A stretch of 64,000 nucleotides of DNA, from the NCBI GenBank assembly GCA_025964775.1, contig JAOPYE010000012.1, positions 1 through 64,000 on the forward strand, given 5' to 3'. Positions 1-7,513 of the stretch are shown piece by piece (position 1 is the stretch's first letter; the number at the start of each line of letters is the position of its first letter). A program made the translations under genes and the position numbers. This DNA is from Marmoricola sp. GTDB lineage: Bacteria; Actinomycetota; Actinomycetes; Propionibacteriales; Nocardioidaceae. The notes under the pieces were generated by a model. That model was not told where the DNA came from. It worked only from the letters and a program-made list of their open reading frames with translations, and did no database searches.

Positions 1-345
1 TTCGACTTCTACGATGAGACCCGGCTCGCAGGTTTTCGAGGATTCGCGCTCCAGCGGGCGGAGCGCTTCGACGAGGCGAGGGTGGCGCTCGAAGGGGTCG
101 TAGCTCGAGCGAGCAGGCTCAACCCGAAGCAGACAACGGTGGCGCTTGTTGACCTGGCTGTGGTTCACATGGCAGCCGGCGATCCGGACGAGGGGTGCAG
201 TCTCGCTCTTATGGCGGCCGACAAGCTCAGTCGTGCACCGTACGCAACGGGCATCGATCGGCTGCGTGTGTTCTGGTCTGGTCTTGGCGACCATCACTCC
301 TCGGCGGCTAGATTGCTCGCCGAGAGACTCTCGGACCTGCCCTAG
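1..345 (+). CDS. C-terminal end of a TPR-like protein, possibly an XRE-family regulator (5' end outside window)
   Basis: The reading frame is open from the first base and ends at TAG 343-345. About 114 residues are visible. They are Ala- and Leu-rich and form helix pairs of tetratricopeptide type, with an Ala-rich helix, then a Leu-Asp-Leu-Ala-containing helix, then MAAGDPDEGCSLA. Actinobacterial XRE regulators with C-terminal TPR arrays often end this way, but the DNA-binding part would lie upstream and cannot be seen. The HAD hydrolase begins 9 bases downstream, so the two may be co-transcribed. The function is not known from this fragment. Confidence 0.5.
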   Translation, partial: FDFYDETRLAGFRGFALQRAERFDEARVALEGVVARASRLNPKQTTVALVDLAVVHMAAGDPDEGCSLALMAADKLSRAPYATGIDRLRVFWSGLGDHHSSAARLLAERLSDLP

Positions 346-354
346 GAGCAACAC

Positions 355-1017
355 ATGGCCTCGTCGCCGAATGTGATCCGCACAGTCGTGTTCGATGTCG
401 GCGAAGTGTTGATCGATGAATCGACCGAGTACGGCACGTGGGCCGACTGGCTCGGAGTGCCACGCCACACCTTCTCGGCCGTCTTCGGTGCCGTCATCGC
501 TCGGGGTGAGGATTACCGGAATGTGTTCGAGCACTTCCGGCCGGGCTTCGATTTGGCAGCGGAGCGCCAGAAGCGCCTTGACGCTGGCCAAGGGGAGTTC
601 TTCAACGGGCGGGACTTGTATCCCGACGTACGTCCAGCGTTCGACGAGCTCAAGGATGCGGGCTACAGCATCGGCATCGCGGGCAACCAGACGGCTCGGG
701 CCGGAGTTCTCCTGGGGGAACTGAACCTTCCCGCTGACTTCATCCTGACCTCCGACGATCTTGGAGCGGAGAAGCCAGATGTTGCATTCTTCGAGAACCT
801 GATTGAGTCGCGAGACCTCGAGCCAGCTACGGCCGCGTACGTCGGGGACCGCGTGGAGAACGACATCGTCCCGGCAACCAAGGCCGGTTTTCGGACGGTT
901 CTCGTTCGTCGCGGCCCATGGGGATACATCAACGATTCGGCCGTTACCCGTGGGCAAGCATCTGCGTGCGTTTCGTCGCTCAGAGAGATTCGAACTGAGC
1001 TCGCACGCTTGGAGTAG
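355..1017 (+). CDS. HAD-superfamily hydrolase
   Basis: A 220-aa haloacid-dehalogenase-like hydrolase, probably a small-molecule phosphatase. Motif I reads VVFDVGEVL near residues 12-20: the nucleophile Asp is present, but the usual second Asp is Gly, as in YihX-type HAD phosphatases. Motif II is the AGNQT region, motif III the Lys of GAEKPD, and motif IV is YVGDRVENDI with its acidic residues. ATG 355 has an AGGAG site 7 bases upstream. It sits 9 bases after the TPR-like gene and probably forms a unit with it. The substrate cannot be read from the sequence. Confidence 0.85.
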   Translation: MASSPNVIRTVVFDVGEVLIDESTEYGTWADWLGVPRHTFSAVFGAVIARGEDYRNVFEHFRPGFDLAAERQKRLDAGQGEFFNGRDLYPDVRPAFDELKDAGYSIGIAGNQTARAGVLLGELNLPADFILTSDDLGAEKPDVAFFENLIESRDLEPATAAYVGDRVENDIVPATKAGFRTVLVRRGPWGYINDSAVTRGQASACVSSLREIRTELARLE

Positions 1018-1031
1018 CTCGCGCATCGGAT

Positions 1032-1376
1032 TCAGTTGAGCGGCTTCCGAGGCTCGGACTCGTTGCTTGCCTGGACCACGAGTCCAGCGAGTCGTTGCAC
1101 AGCCGCTGAGCCGCCATCATCGAATGCGTCCAGGATCATGTCGAGTGCGCCCACGGGAAGCGAGACCTGACGTTCATGACGGATCCAGCTCTCGATGAGG
1201 ACGTCGCAGGCAGTTCCACTTTCAGTAGCGGCGAGACAGGCGGTGAAGGCACCCACCCCGTCTTCTGAGCGTGCCAGCGCCACCCGCTCACCGACGTGGC
1301 GCGGGGGTGACCCTTCACGCCAGTGGTCTTGTACACACCAGGCAGGACAGCCGACGGCCGACTGAGGTCCAGACAT
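1032..1376 (-). CDS. Hypothetical protein, possibly DUF6907-like
   Basis: A 114-aa protein starting MSGPQSAVGCPAWC. The open frame continues upstream to 1532, but ATG 1376 is preferred: the upstream part overlaps the divergent HTH gene and reads as non-protein sequence. The N-terminal CPAWCVQDHW stretch, with two Cys and a His, is typical of small actinobacterial proteins annotated DUF6907, often found in integrated elements; that link is from memory. The C-terminus resembles a helical segment with VGALDMILDAFDDGG. Convergent with the HAD gene (14-base gap). Function unknown. Confidence 0.55.
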   Translation of the reverse strand: MSGPQSAVGCPAWCVQDHWREGSPPRHVGERVALARSEDGVGAFTACLAATESGTACDVLIESWIRHERQVSLPVGALDMILDAFDDGGSAAVQRLAGLVVQASNESEPRKPLN

Positions 1377-1457
1377 GTGAGCTCCCGAGGTTTGGTGAAT
1401 CAATAGGCGATGAGCGTAGCTAATTATTGATGAGGTCGACAGGGCCTTTCCTAAGTT

Positions 1458-1682
1458 GTGGACATGCGGATCGAACTGGTCGGTACGGCAGAGGTTGCAG
1501 CCCTGCTTCAAGTGACTCCCCAACATGTTCACCGCCTCGCCAAACGTGACGACTTCCCAACGCCAGTGGCGGAACTACAGACCGGACGAATCTGGATGAA
1601 GGCCGAGGTCGAAGCTTGGGCGATTGCCCACGCGGACCGCCGCCCGGGGCGGCCGGAAACCAAGCGCCCTACAGCGGACTGA
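1458..1682 (+). CDS. Small helix-turn-helix DNA-binding protein (MerR/excisionase-like)
   Basis: A 74-aa protein that is essentially one winged-helix/MerR-like DNA-binding domain. Residues 9-45 read VGTAEVAALLQVTPQHVHRL followed by a short wing, and then a Trp-containing strand (GRIWMKAEVEAWA). The layout matches the helix_turn_helix_17/excisionase family. Start is GTG 1458 or ATG 1464. It is divergent from the 1032-1376 gene, the intergenic region being under 100 bases. Such proteins act as excisionases or small repressors on mobile elements, which fits its place just upstream of the IS110 element. Confidence 0.7.
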   Translation: MDMRIELVGTAEVAALLQVTPQHVHRLAKRDDFPTPVAELQTGRIWMKAEVEAWAIAHADRRPGRPETKRPTAD

Positions 1683-2053
1683 GCGAACCTTTGACTGGAC
1701 TGATGCCCGATGTGGTCGATTTGAACTCGTAAGTTGATGCACCTTTGATTTGCTGACATGAGTGCAGTGTCGACGAAGCCGGAGAAGACGACACACCTCT
1801 TGCACCTGTTGGATGGGCGGTGGTCGCCGAGGTCTTTCGAGGCGGCTCTCGCGGGTGTCACCGGAGCGGCTCGACCTCTTGCTGCCCGAACCGTCATGGT
1901 CGTGGCTTTCGGTGATGAGTGCCCTTCGGTGACGCTCTCGAGGCCCGGGTCGGTTGATGCTTGATAGAAGCGTGAGCTGGTCAGTCAGCAGGTGCATGCG
2001 CGACGGCTCGGTCCTCGGCTCGGCGAGTGGGAGCCAAGCGATAGGAGCTAGTT
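1683..2053 (+). other. Gene-free leader before the IS110 transposase; possible bridge-RNA region
   Basis: There is no convincing gene in these 371 bases; a 68-codon frame at 1758-1964 lacks recognisable features. In IS110-group elements the non-coding end upstream of the recombinase gene encodes a structured guide (bridge) RNA (established for IS621). This stretch is in the right place and of sufficient length. I could not fold it or find the left element end, so the assignment is positional. The end of the region carries AGGAG at 2043-2047, the likely ribosome binding site of the transposase. Confidence 0.4.
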
Positions 2054-3275
2054 GTGCTGGCAGGGATCGACACTCACAAGGACACCCTCGCGGTCGCGGT
2101 CATCGACGACGGTGGTCGTCCGGTCGCGATCCGCGATCTCCCGAACACCGAGACCGGGTTCGACCTGGTCGAGGCGCTTCTGGCCACCCATCGGGTGGTC
2201 AAGGTCGGGATCGAGGGATCGGGCAACTATGGACGCGGGGTCGCACTGAGGCTGGTGCTGGGTGGGGGAGTCGAGGTCGTCGAGGTGCCGCCCTCGATGA
2301 CCTCTCGGGAGCGCTCGGCGCGGCCCGGTGCGGGCAAGACGGATCCGGTTGATGCCGTCGCGATCGCACGGATCACCGCACGGGAGCCGCTGCTGCCGCA
2401 GGTCCGCCTGGCCGTGTGGGAGGCGGCTGACCTGCGGGCGTTGGTCGACTACCGTGCCCAGTTGGTCGAGGAGGCCACCGCCCTGGCCAACCGGTGCCAC
2501 GGCGAACTGCACGGGCTGCTGCCCGGCTATCACGCCCAGATCCCGAACCTGACCACCCGGGCGAGCCTGATCAAGGCAATGGGGTTGGTTGAGGCCGATG
2601 AGCGGGTCCGCGCGGATCTGACCCGTCGACGGCTGCAGCGGATGCTGGCGATCGACGCTGAGATCCGTGAGCTGACCAAACAGCTTGGTCGGGCCCTGGT
2701 CGCCTCCGGCACCTCACTGACCCAGATCTACGGCATCGGCCCCGTCATCGCTGCCACGATCCTCGGCGAGGTCGTCGACGTGCGCCGTTACCGCTCTCGC
2801 TATGCCTTCGCCGCGGCCAACGGCACCGCCCCGATACCCGCATCGTCTGGGCGCACCAGCCGGCACCGGCTGAACAGATCGGGCAACCGGAAGATGAACC
2901 GGGCGCTCTACACGATCGCGCTTACCCAGATACGTGCTGAGACCGAAGGCCGCACCTACTACCGCCGCAAGCTCGCCGAGGGAAAGACCCACCGCGAGGC
3001 AATGCGCTGCCTCAAGCGACGACTCTCCGACCTAGTCTACCGCACACTTCACCACGACGTGGCTCTTGAGCACGCTGCCCCCACCGCACCACCGGCGCTG
3101 GCCGTCGCGAGCTAGGGACGATGGGCGAGGCTCGGCAACGGGACGCGACTATCGGCCAAGGCCAGCTGCGCGACAGGTCTCACAGTCCCTGATCCTGCTC
3201 TTCGCTCAAGCCAGAACGCTCGCCCACCGTCGCCACGACGCTACCTCCACGGCGTTGACAAACATAGAAGCTCAC
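1690..3275 (+). mobile_element. IS110-family insertion sequence (left end uncertain)
   Basis: A single intact DEDD transposase gene with non-coding flanks and no obvious terminal inverted repeats, as expected for IS110. The right end is supported by comparison with the remnant at 15026-15334. After both stop codons the sequence shares a CTCACAG word, a CTTCGCT-AAGC word, and finally TTGACAAACATAGAAG (3255-3270) against ACTTGCAACATAGAGG (15437-15452). The left boundary is an estimate only. Confidence 0.5.
2054..3115 (+). CDS. IS110-family transposase (DEDD recombinase)
   Basis: A 353-aa transposase of full length. The N-terminal RuvC-like DEDD domain shows GIDTHKDTLAVAV (first Asp), then VGIEGSGNYGR (Glu), and KTDPVDAVAIA (paired Asp). 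The C-terminal transposase_20 domain contains YGIGPVIAATILGEV and the Ser-rich segment PIPASSGRTSRHR that holds the family's catalytic serine. It starts at GTG 2054 with AGGAG 6 bases upstream. No frameshift is seen, so the element may be active. It moves its element by guide-RNA-directed recombination in the families studied. Confidence 0.95.
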   Translation: MLAGIDTHKDTLAVAVIDDGGRPVAIRDLPNTETGFDLVEALLATHRVVKVGIEGSGNYGRGVALRLVLGGGVEVVEVPPSMTSRERSARPGAGKTDPVDAVAIARITAREPLLPQVRLAVWEAADLRALVDYRAQLVEEATALANRCHGELHGLLPGYHAQIPNLTTRASLIKAMGLVEADERVRADLTRRRLQRMLAIDAEIRELTKQLGRALVASGTSLTQIYGIGPVIAATILGEVVDVRRYRSRYAFAAANGTAPIPASSGRTSRHRLNRSGNRKMNRALYTIALTQIRAETEGRTYYRRKLAEGKTHREAMRCLKRRLSDLVYRTLHHDVALEHAAPTAPPALAVAS

Positions 3276-3589
3276 CCTCGGTGGGGTCAGGTAGTTCACG
3301 CCGGATTGGGAGGCGCTGCGAACCGCCCAGATAGACGCTGCAGAAAATGACGCCTGGCCCCTACGCAAGGTCTCGGCAATATCTAGGCCTGGACTGCCTT
3401 CTGTGGAACTTCGGACTCCGTCGGCCGTTATGAAAGCCCACGCCCGCCCGGCGCCCGCCCGCCTGCCTGTCACGGGAATGCGTATCCAGTCAGGAAGCCA
3501 GAAGCCAGCGCCGGAGCAGTCGGCGACTGAGACGGCCTCCGAACGACCATCCGAACAGTCGGCTGGTCAACGCAAACGGGAGGAACGCC
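3116..3589 (+). other. IS110 right end and leader of the ubiquitin-like operon; no gene seen
   Basis: The first ~155 bases belong to the IS110 right end. The remainder up to 3589 has no credible coding frame: a long frame opening at 3403 has shadow-like composition until it reaches the E2 gene. The stretch contains a possible ECF-type promoter (3405-3429) and ends in GGGAGG, the ribosome binding site of the ubiquitin-like gene. Confidence 0.5.
3405..3429 (+). promoter_or_regulatory. Candidate ECF sigma promoter before the ubiquitin-like operon
   Basis: GGAAC at 3405-3409 and CGTT at 3426-3429 are separated by exactly 16 bases, matching the GGAAC-N16/17-CGTT consensus recognised by many ECF sigma factors. 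An ECF-type sigma gene lies at the end of the same gene group (7514-8149), so self-activation of the cluster is possible. The motif is short and lies 160 bases from the first start codon, so chance occurrence is a real alternative. Confidence 0.35.
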
Positions 3590-3916
3590 GTGAAGGAAAC
3601 AGTGATCGAGGAGATCGTCGTCGACGACGCCGGGTCGACCGCCATGAAGCTGGTCGAGATCGACCTCATCGAGGACGACAAGAACGTGGTCAAGAAGATC
3701 AAAATCTTTATCAACGAGGTCGAGTACAAGGCGCCCAAGCCGGTCATGACCGGGGCGGAGCTCAAGGCGTTGGCAGACATCGCCGTCGAGAACCAACTGT
3801 TCCTCGACGAGCCGGGCCACCACGACGACCCGCAGATCTTCGACGACGAGGAGTTCCAGCTCAAGTCAGGTATGAAGTTCTACGACGTGCCGGTCGGCAA
3901 CCTGGGTGCTCGATGA
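3590..3916 (+). CDS. Ubiquitin-like protein (bacterial multiubiquitin family, single domain)
   Basis: A 108-aa protein. After an acidic N-terminal tail, residues ~37-104 form a beta-grasp-like unit: KIFINEVEYKAPKPVMTGAE, a helix (LKALADIAV), and a strand ending in KFYDVPVGNLGAR. KIFIN(g)xxY...MTGxELKxLA and the terminal FYxVP motif are typical of the prokaryotic multiubiquitin family, encoded with E1, E2 and JAB genes. Only one domain is present. The C-terminus ends Gly-Ala-Arg, so a terminal Gly could be exposed by removal of two residues. GTG 3590 has GGGAGG upstream; the stop overlaps the E2-like start by 4 bases. Likely covalent modifier of unknown targets. Confidence 0.8.
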   Translation: MKETVIEEIVVDDAGSTAMKLVEIDLIEDDKNVVKKIKIFINEVEYKAPKPVMTGAELKALADIAVENQLFLDEPGHHDDPQIFDDEEFQLKSGMKFYDVPVGNLGAR

Positions 3917-4305
3917 GCAGCGGCACCGCGATCGAAGCCCCCCTCGAGTCCGATGAAGCAGTAACCGGCTCCGCAGGAGGCCTCGTCCTTGAGACCAAGG
4001 AACTGCCTGACTGTTCGACGATCGTCTCTGCGCTAGTGGACCTGCCGGAAGGATGGAACCGGACCCAGACCCGGATTCGGTTCGTTCTCCCGGTGGCCTA
4101 TCCCTCCGCGCAGCCCGACTGTTTCTACGCCGACGCCGATCTGCGCCTGGCTGGCGGCGCGATGCCAATGAACAGCGGCATGCAGCCCCTCGAAGGAGCT
4201 GAGCTCGTCTGGTTCTCCTGGCACTTGTCGACCTGGTCGCCGACGACCGATAACACCTCCACCTACCTCCGGTTCGTCGAAAGCAGGCTTCGCGATGTCC
4301 GCTGA
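3913..4305 (+). CDS. E2-like ubiquitin-conjugating protein (Prok-E2_E type)
   Basis: A 130-aa protein with an E2/UBC-like fold pattern: strand FVLPVAYPSAQPDCFYADAD (residues 57-76), then a Gly/Pro-rich segment, then WFSWHLSTWSPTTDN and a terminal helix. YPxAxPDxF followed by a Trp/His-rich segment is characteristic of bacterial E2 relatives found with multiubiquitin genes. Cys34 and Cys70 are the only cysteines; Cys70 lies in the PDC segment, but which residue, if either, carries the thioester is not established here. It overlaps both neighbours, which indicates translational coupling. It would accept the modifier from the E1 at 4295-5794. Confidence 0.75.
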   Translation: MSSGTAIEAPLESDEAVTGSAGGLVLETKELPDCSTIVSALVDLPEGWNRTQTRIRFVLPVAYPSAQPDCFYADADLRLAGGAMPMNSGMQPLEGAELVWFSWHLSTWSPTTDNTSTYLRFVESRLRDVR

Positions 4306-5794
4306 CTCCCTCAGTCCTGGCCCGTTCGTGCTCCCCGTCGACGAGCACTCCAAGCGCGGCGACATGAAGATCCTTGCTCCCGACTGGGACGTGCTTCTGA
4401 AGCACCTCCTCGACCACGGCGACGAGCACGCGGCGCTGCTGGTCTGCGGTCAGCAGGAGACTGCTGACTCGGTGACCTTCCTCGTGCGCGAACTCGTGCT
4501 CTTAACTGCCGCGGACTACCTCGACCGCGGCTCCCTGCACCTGTCGATCGCTCCCACAACCGTGGCCCGCGCAGCGAAACGGGCACGGCTGGTCGATGCG
4601 AGCGTCATCATGGTGCACTCGCACCCCTTCCCGGGGCACGTGGTCGCGTCCAAGATCGACCTGAGGACCGAGGCCGACCTGTGCCGCAGAGTCCTGCCGG
4701 CCCGGACCGGCCGCGCAGTGGCGGCCCTGGTCGTGGGACCCGACGGTGTCGACGGACGGCTCTGGACAAGCGCGGGCGCCGGCCCGTTCGACCAGATCCA
4801 GGTGCTCGGCGAGACCATCACCAAGATCCCCGTCAGCTCGCACGGCATCCCCACCCATCTCCGCGGCCGCCGCCGCTGGTCGGACGCGGCCGGTCCGACG
4901 AGCTACGAAGGCACGGGCCAGGCTGAAGAGGTCGAGAGCCCGACCGCACGCCAGGAACTGCTGTGGGGCCTGGACGGGCAGGCAGCCCTGCGCCGCTCCC
5001 ACGTCGTCGTCGTCGGAGCTGGCGGCACCGGTTCCCACGTCATCACCCAGCTGGCGCACCTGCGCATCGGACGGCTGACGCTAATCGACGACGACAACGT
5101 CGAAGTCAGTAACCTCTCGCGCATCATCGGGCTAGGCCCCAGCGACGTCGGGCGGAGCAAGGTCGCTGCATTGGCCGAGCAGCTCGGCCGGATCAACCCT
5201 GAGTGCATCATCGAGACCATCCAAGCCTCGGTACTCGACATCGAGCCGAGCCTGCTGACAGCTGGCGACGTCATCGTCTGCGCCACCGACGGACACGGAT
5301 CCCGCTCCCTGCTCACTGAGATCGCAGTGCAGTACTTCGTTCCGGTGGTGGACCTCGGCGTCGAAGTCGTGCCCGGAGACTCGTTCCGGGCCGGTGGTGG
5401 CGTCCGGGTCCTGCGTCCGGGGAGCGGATGCCTGTGGTGCGCCCAGACCCTGTCCCCCGCGCTGGTTCGCGAGGAGTACCTCAGTGACGCCGAATGCAGC
5501 ATTGAGACCCAGCGCGGCTACCTACGCGGCCACACCGTCGCGGCCCCGTCGGTCGTCGCGCTCAACGGCGTCGTCGGCTCGCTGGCCGTCATGGAAGTCT
5601 GCCAACTGCTGGTCGGGATGCTCGGAACGGGCCGCGACCGCCTGCTCTACCGCAGCGAGCAGCGCGCCCTGAGCACAGCGGCGCTACGAAGCCGACCAGA
5701 CTGCCACGTGTGCGGGCACGCCGGGGTCAGGGGCCAGGGCGATTCAGCCCGGGTCAAGACGCGCTGGCGAAAGCTGCCGGCTCAAGGGGCCTAG
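4295..5794 (+). CDS. JAB deubiquitinase-like domain fused to ThiF-family E1 activating enzyme
   Basis: A 499-aa two-domain protein. Residues ~25-165 are a JAB/MPN metalloprotease domain with HSHP (108-111), Asp122 and an upstream Glu near 44, the JAMM zinc set with one extra residue in the loop. Residues ~215-475 are a ThiF/E1 adenylation domain: GAGGTGS (241-247) for ATP, DDDNVEVSNLSR (265-276), and CLWC (379-382) plus CHVC (470-473) as probable zinc pairs; Cys401 is a possible thioester cysteine. One chain could therefore both trim the modifier precursor and activate it. It overlaps the E2-like gene by 11 bases. Confidence 0.9.
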   Translation: MSADSLSPGPFVLPVDEHSKRGDMKILAPDWDVLLKHLLDHGDEHAALLVCGQQETADSVTFLVRELVLLTAADYLDRGSLHLSIAPTTVARAAKRARLVDASVIMVHSHPFPGHVVASKIDLRTEADLCRRVLPARTGRAVAALVVGPDGVDGRLWTSAGAGPFDQIQVLGETITKIPVSSHGIPTHLRGRRRWSDAAGPTSYEGTGQAEEVESPTARQELLWGLDGQAALRRSHVVVVGAGGTGSHVITQLAHLRIGRLTLIDDDNVEVSNLSRIIGLGPSDVGRSKVAALAEQLGRINPECIIETIQASVLDIEPSLLTAGDVIVCATDGHGSRSLLTEIAVQYFVPVVDLGVEVVPGDSFRAGGGVRVLRPGSGCLWCAQTLSPALVREEYLSDAECSIETQRGYLRGHTVAAPSVVALNGVVGSLAVMEVCQLLVGMLGTGRDRLLYRSEQRALSTAALRSRPDCHVCGHAGVRGQGDSARVKTRWRKLPAQGA

Positions 5795-5799
5795 CGTCT

Positions 5800-6000
5800 A
5801 TGGTGGCGTGCATGGCGGAACCGGAGGAGAGACGTGCGAATCCCAGTTTCGTGCGGGACCTGCCCAGCGTTGCCGAACCGGCACCGGACCCGTTGGACCT
5901 CGACACCGGAACTTTCCGCGACCTCGCCGCTCAAGTCCGTGAGATCGAGGCGTCTCGAGCAGCGGCTGCGGTCTCGGGTCGCGACTACGTCATCCGATAG
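5800..6000 (+). CDS. Small unknown protein of the ubiquitin-like operon
   Basis: A 66-aa protein (62 aa from ATG 5812) starting 5 bases after the E1 stop and ending 21 bases before the peptidase gene. It is Pro- and acid-rich at first (VAEPAPDPLDLDTG), then has a helix with AAQVREIEASRAAAA and ends SGRDYVIR. No family recognised. Its place inside a tightly packed operon argues that it is translated. It might be a modification substrate, an adaptor or a peptidase partner; none of these is shown by the sequence. Confidence 0.55.
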   Translation: MVACMAEPEERRANPSFVRDLPSVAEPAPDPLDLDTGTFRDLAAQVREIEASRAAAAVSGRDYVIR

Positions 6001-6021
6001 AACCCGGACCGGGGCGTAGCG

Positions 6022-7431
6022 GTGGTCGACCATAGGCTCTGGTCTCTCGACGACGAGCCGGCCCAGGTAGTCGACCTACGTGAGATCGGCGCACTCGACT
6101 ACCTCGTCAATCTGTACGGCACACGGGAGAAGCGGGTGCTGCGGGAAGTGCTGGCTCAAGCCTACAGAGCCGGCGCCCAGACCGCCGTCGTCGAGTTCCG
6201 CTACATCGACGCCGACTACCGCGACGAGCACAGCGCCTTCTACTCCACAACCTTCCGTCGCTACCCGTCGGTGGCCCACCGAATCCACTTCTTCCTCGGC
6301 GCCGCCACCGACCAACTCGAGAATCCGGCCGAGCCGTTGAAGTTCGCCGACCTCGGATACCTCGGGTACCTGGTCGCCCGACCGGTCCCAGGTGCCCCGG
6401 TCGGGCGAGTCATGATGAAACCGCCAGCCGGTCTGGAGGCAGCAGTCACCTGCCAGGCGGAGGAGGAGGTCAACCTCTTCGGGGAGAACCTGAAGGTGAC
6501 GGGCACCCCGTTCATGGCCCAGGACGCGCAGCTACTGAGGTGCGCACACGCCGCGCTATGGGTCGTCGCCCGCCACCACCACCTGACCTGGGGAACCCCC
6601 AAGCTCCTGCCCCGCGCGATCGTCGACGCGGTGCCGATGGAGGCAGGCGCCGGGAGAACGTTGCCATCACCGGGACTGACGGTCACCCAAATGTCCGCGG
6701 CCGCGACGAGGCTAGGGCTCCCGCCGCTGGTCTACGACTTGAAGAATCTTGCGCCGGGCCAGTCCCTGCAGAGCATCGCGTGCCGGTACCTCAACGGCGG
6801 CCTGCCGGTGATCGTCGCCGGAAAGGGTCACGCGTGGGTCTTGGTCGGCTACACCCGGTCTCACGAGACCAGCGACGACCCCCGCATCGTGTTCATCCGT
6901 CAAGACGACGAGGCGGGTCCGTACCAAGTGGTCCCCGATTTCAACTTCGACGACTACTCCCCGTGGCAGTTCCTCATCGTCCCGCTTCCCTCGAAGCTGT
7001 ACGTGCCCGGGGAGGAAGCCGAGCTGGTCGGGCAGCGCTGGCTCACCGCGGCGTTCGCCCGCGACGGACTGACTCTCGACCCCAAGACCTTCGCGTTCCG
7101 GACCACGGCGATGCTGTCGAACGACTTCAAGAACGGCCTAGAGGACCGCGGGGTGCCGCCGGCACAGGCCACGACGCTGCGACGGGCGTCGATGTCGAGA
7201 TGGATCTGGGTCGTCGAGGCGGTCGAGCGCTCACTGCGCCGCAAGAACGAGCCTGCGGTGTTCGGCGAGGTAATCGTCGACGCCACCGACCACGCCCGGG
7301 ACAGGCGACCGCTGGCCTGGCGCACACCGGCGTCAGTGACCGTCTTCACCCCTGATAGCCGCCAGGAGCGCACAGCGACGTCCTCGACGCCTACGGTTCC
7401 CCTCAGGTTCGCGCGGGAGGGACTCGGATGA
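6022..7431 (+). CDS. Papain-like (C39-type) cysteine peptidase of the ubiquitin-like operon
   Basis: A 469-aa protein. The central part resembles the papain/C39 fold. A possible catalytic Cys174 sits in LLRCAHAALW with Gln167 or Gln170 upstream as oxyanion residue, His270 in GKGHAWVLVGY, and Asp295/Asp296 in FIRQDDEAGPY. These are the expected order and spacing of a Cys-His-Asp triad. An N-terminal region of ~160 residues has no recognised family. No signal peptide is seen, so it is probably cytosolic. It starts at GTG 6022. By context it may cleave the ubiquitin-like conjugates or replace a ligase; this is inference. Confidence 0.65.
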   Translation: MVDHRLWSLDDEPAQVVDLREIGALDYLVNLYGTREKRVLREVLAQAYRAGAQTAVVEFRYIDADYRDEHSAFYSTTFRRYPSVAHRIHFFLGAATDQLENPAEPLKFADLGYLGYLVARPVPGAPVGRVMMKPPAGLEAAVTCQAEEEVNLFGENLKVTGTPFMAQDAQLLRCAHAALWVVARHHHLTWGTPKLLPRAIVDAVPMEAGAGRTLPSPGLTVTQMSAAATRLGLPPLVYDLKNLAPGQSLQSIACRYLNGGLPVIVAGKGHAWVLVGYTRSHETSDDPRIVFIRQDDEAGPYQVVPDFNFDDYSPWQFLIVPLPSKLYVPGEEAELVGQRWLTAAFARDGLTLDPKTFAFRTTAMLSNDFKNGLEDRGVPPAQATTLRRASMSRWIWVVEAVERSLRRKNEPAVFGEVIVDATDHARDRRPLAWRTPASVTVFTPDSRQERTATSSTPTVPLRFAREGLG

Positions 7432-7513
7432 CGTACGTGAGCGACCGCGCGAACTCGAACTGTCACGCCGTTCCGTATACAGGTGTTGGGAGACATCAAC
7501 GGAGGGTACGGAC

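Noticed and set aside
1758-1964. 68-codon frame before the IS110 transposase
   Set aside because: No family, odd composition, and it lies in the expected non-coding end of the element.
3403-3912. Long Arg-rich frame continuous with the E2 gene
   Set aside because: It is a shadow of the ubiquitin-like gene in another frame; the natural E2 start is ATG 3913.
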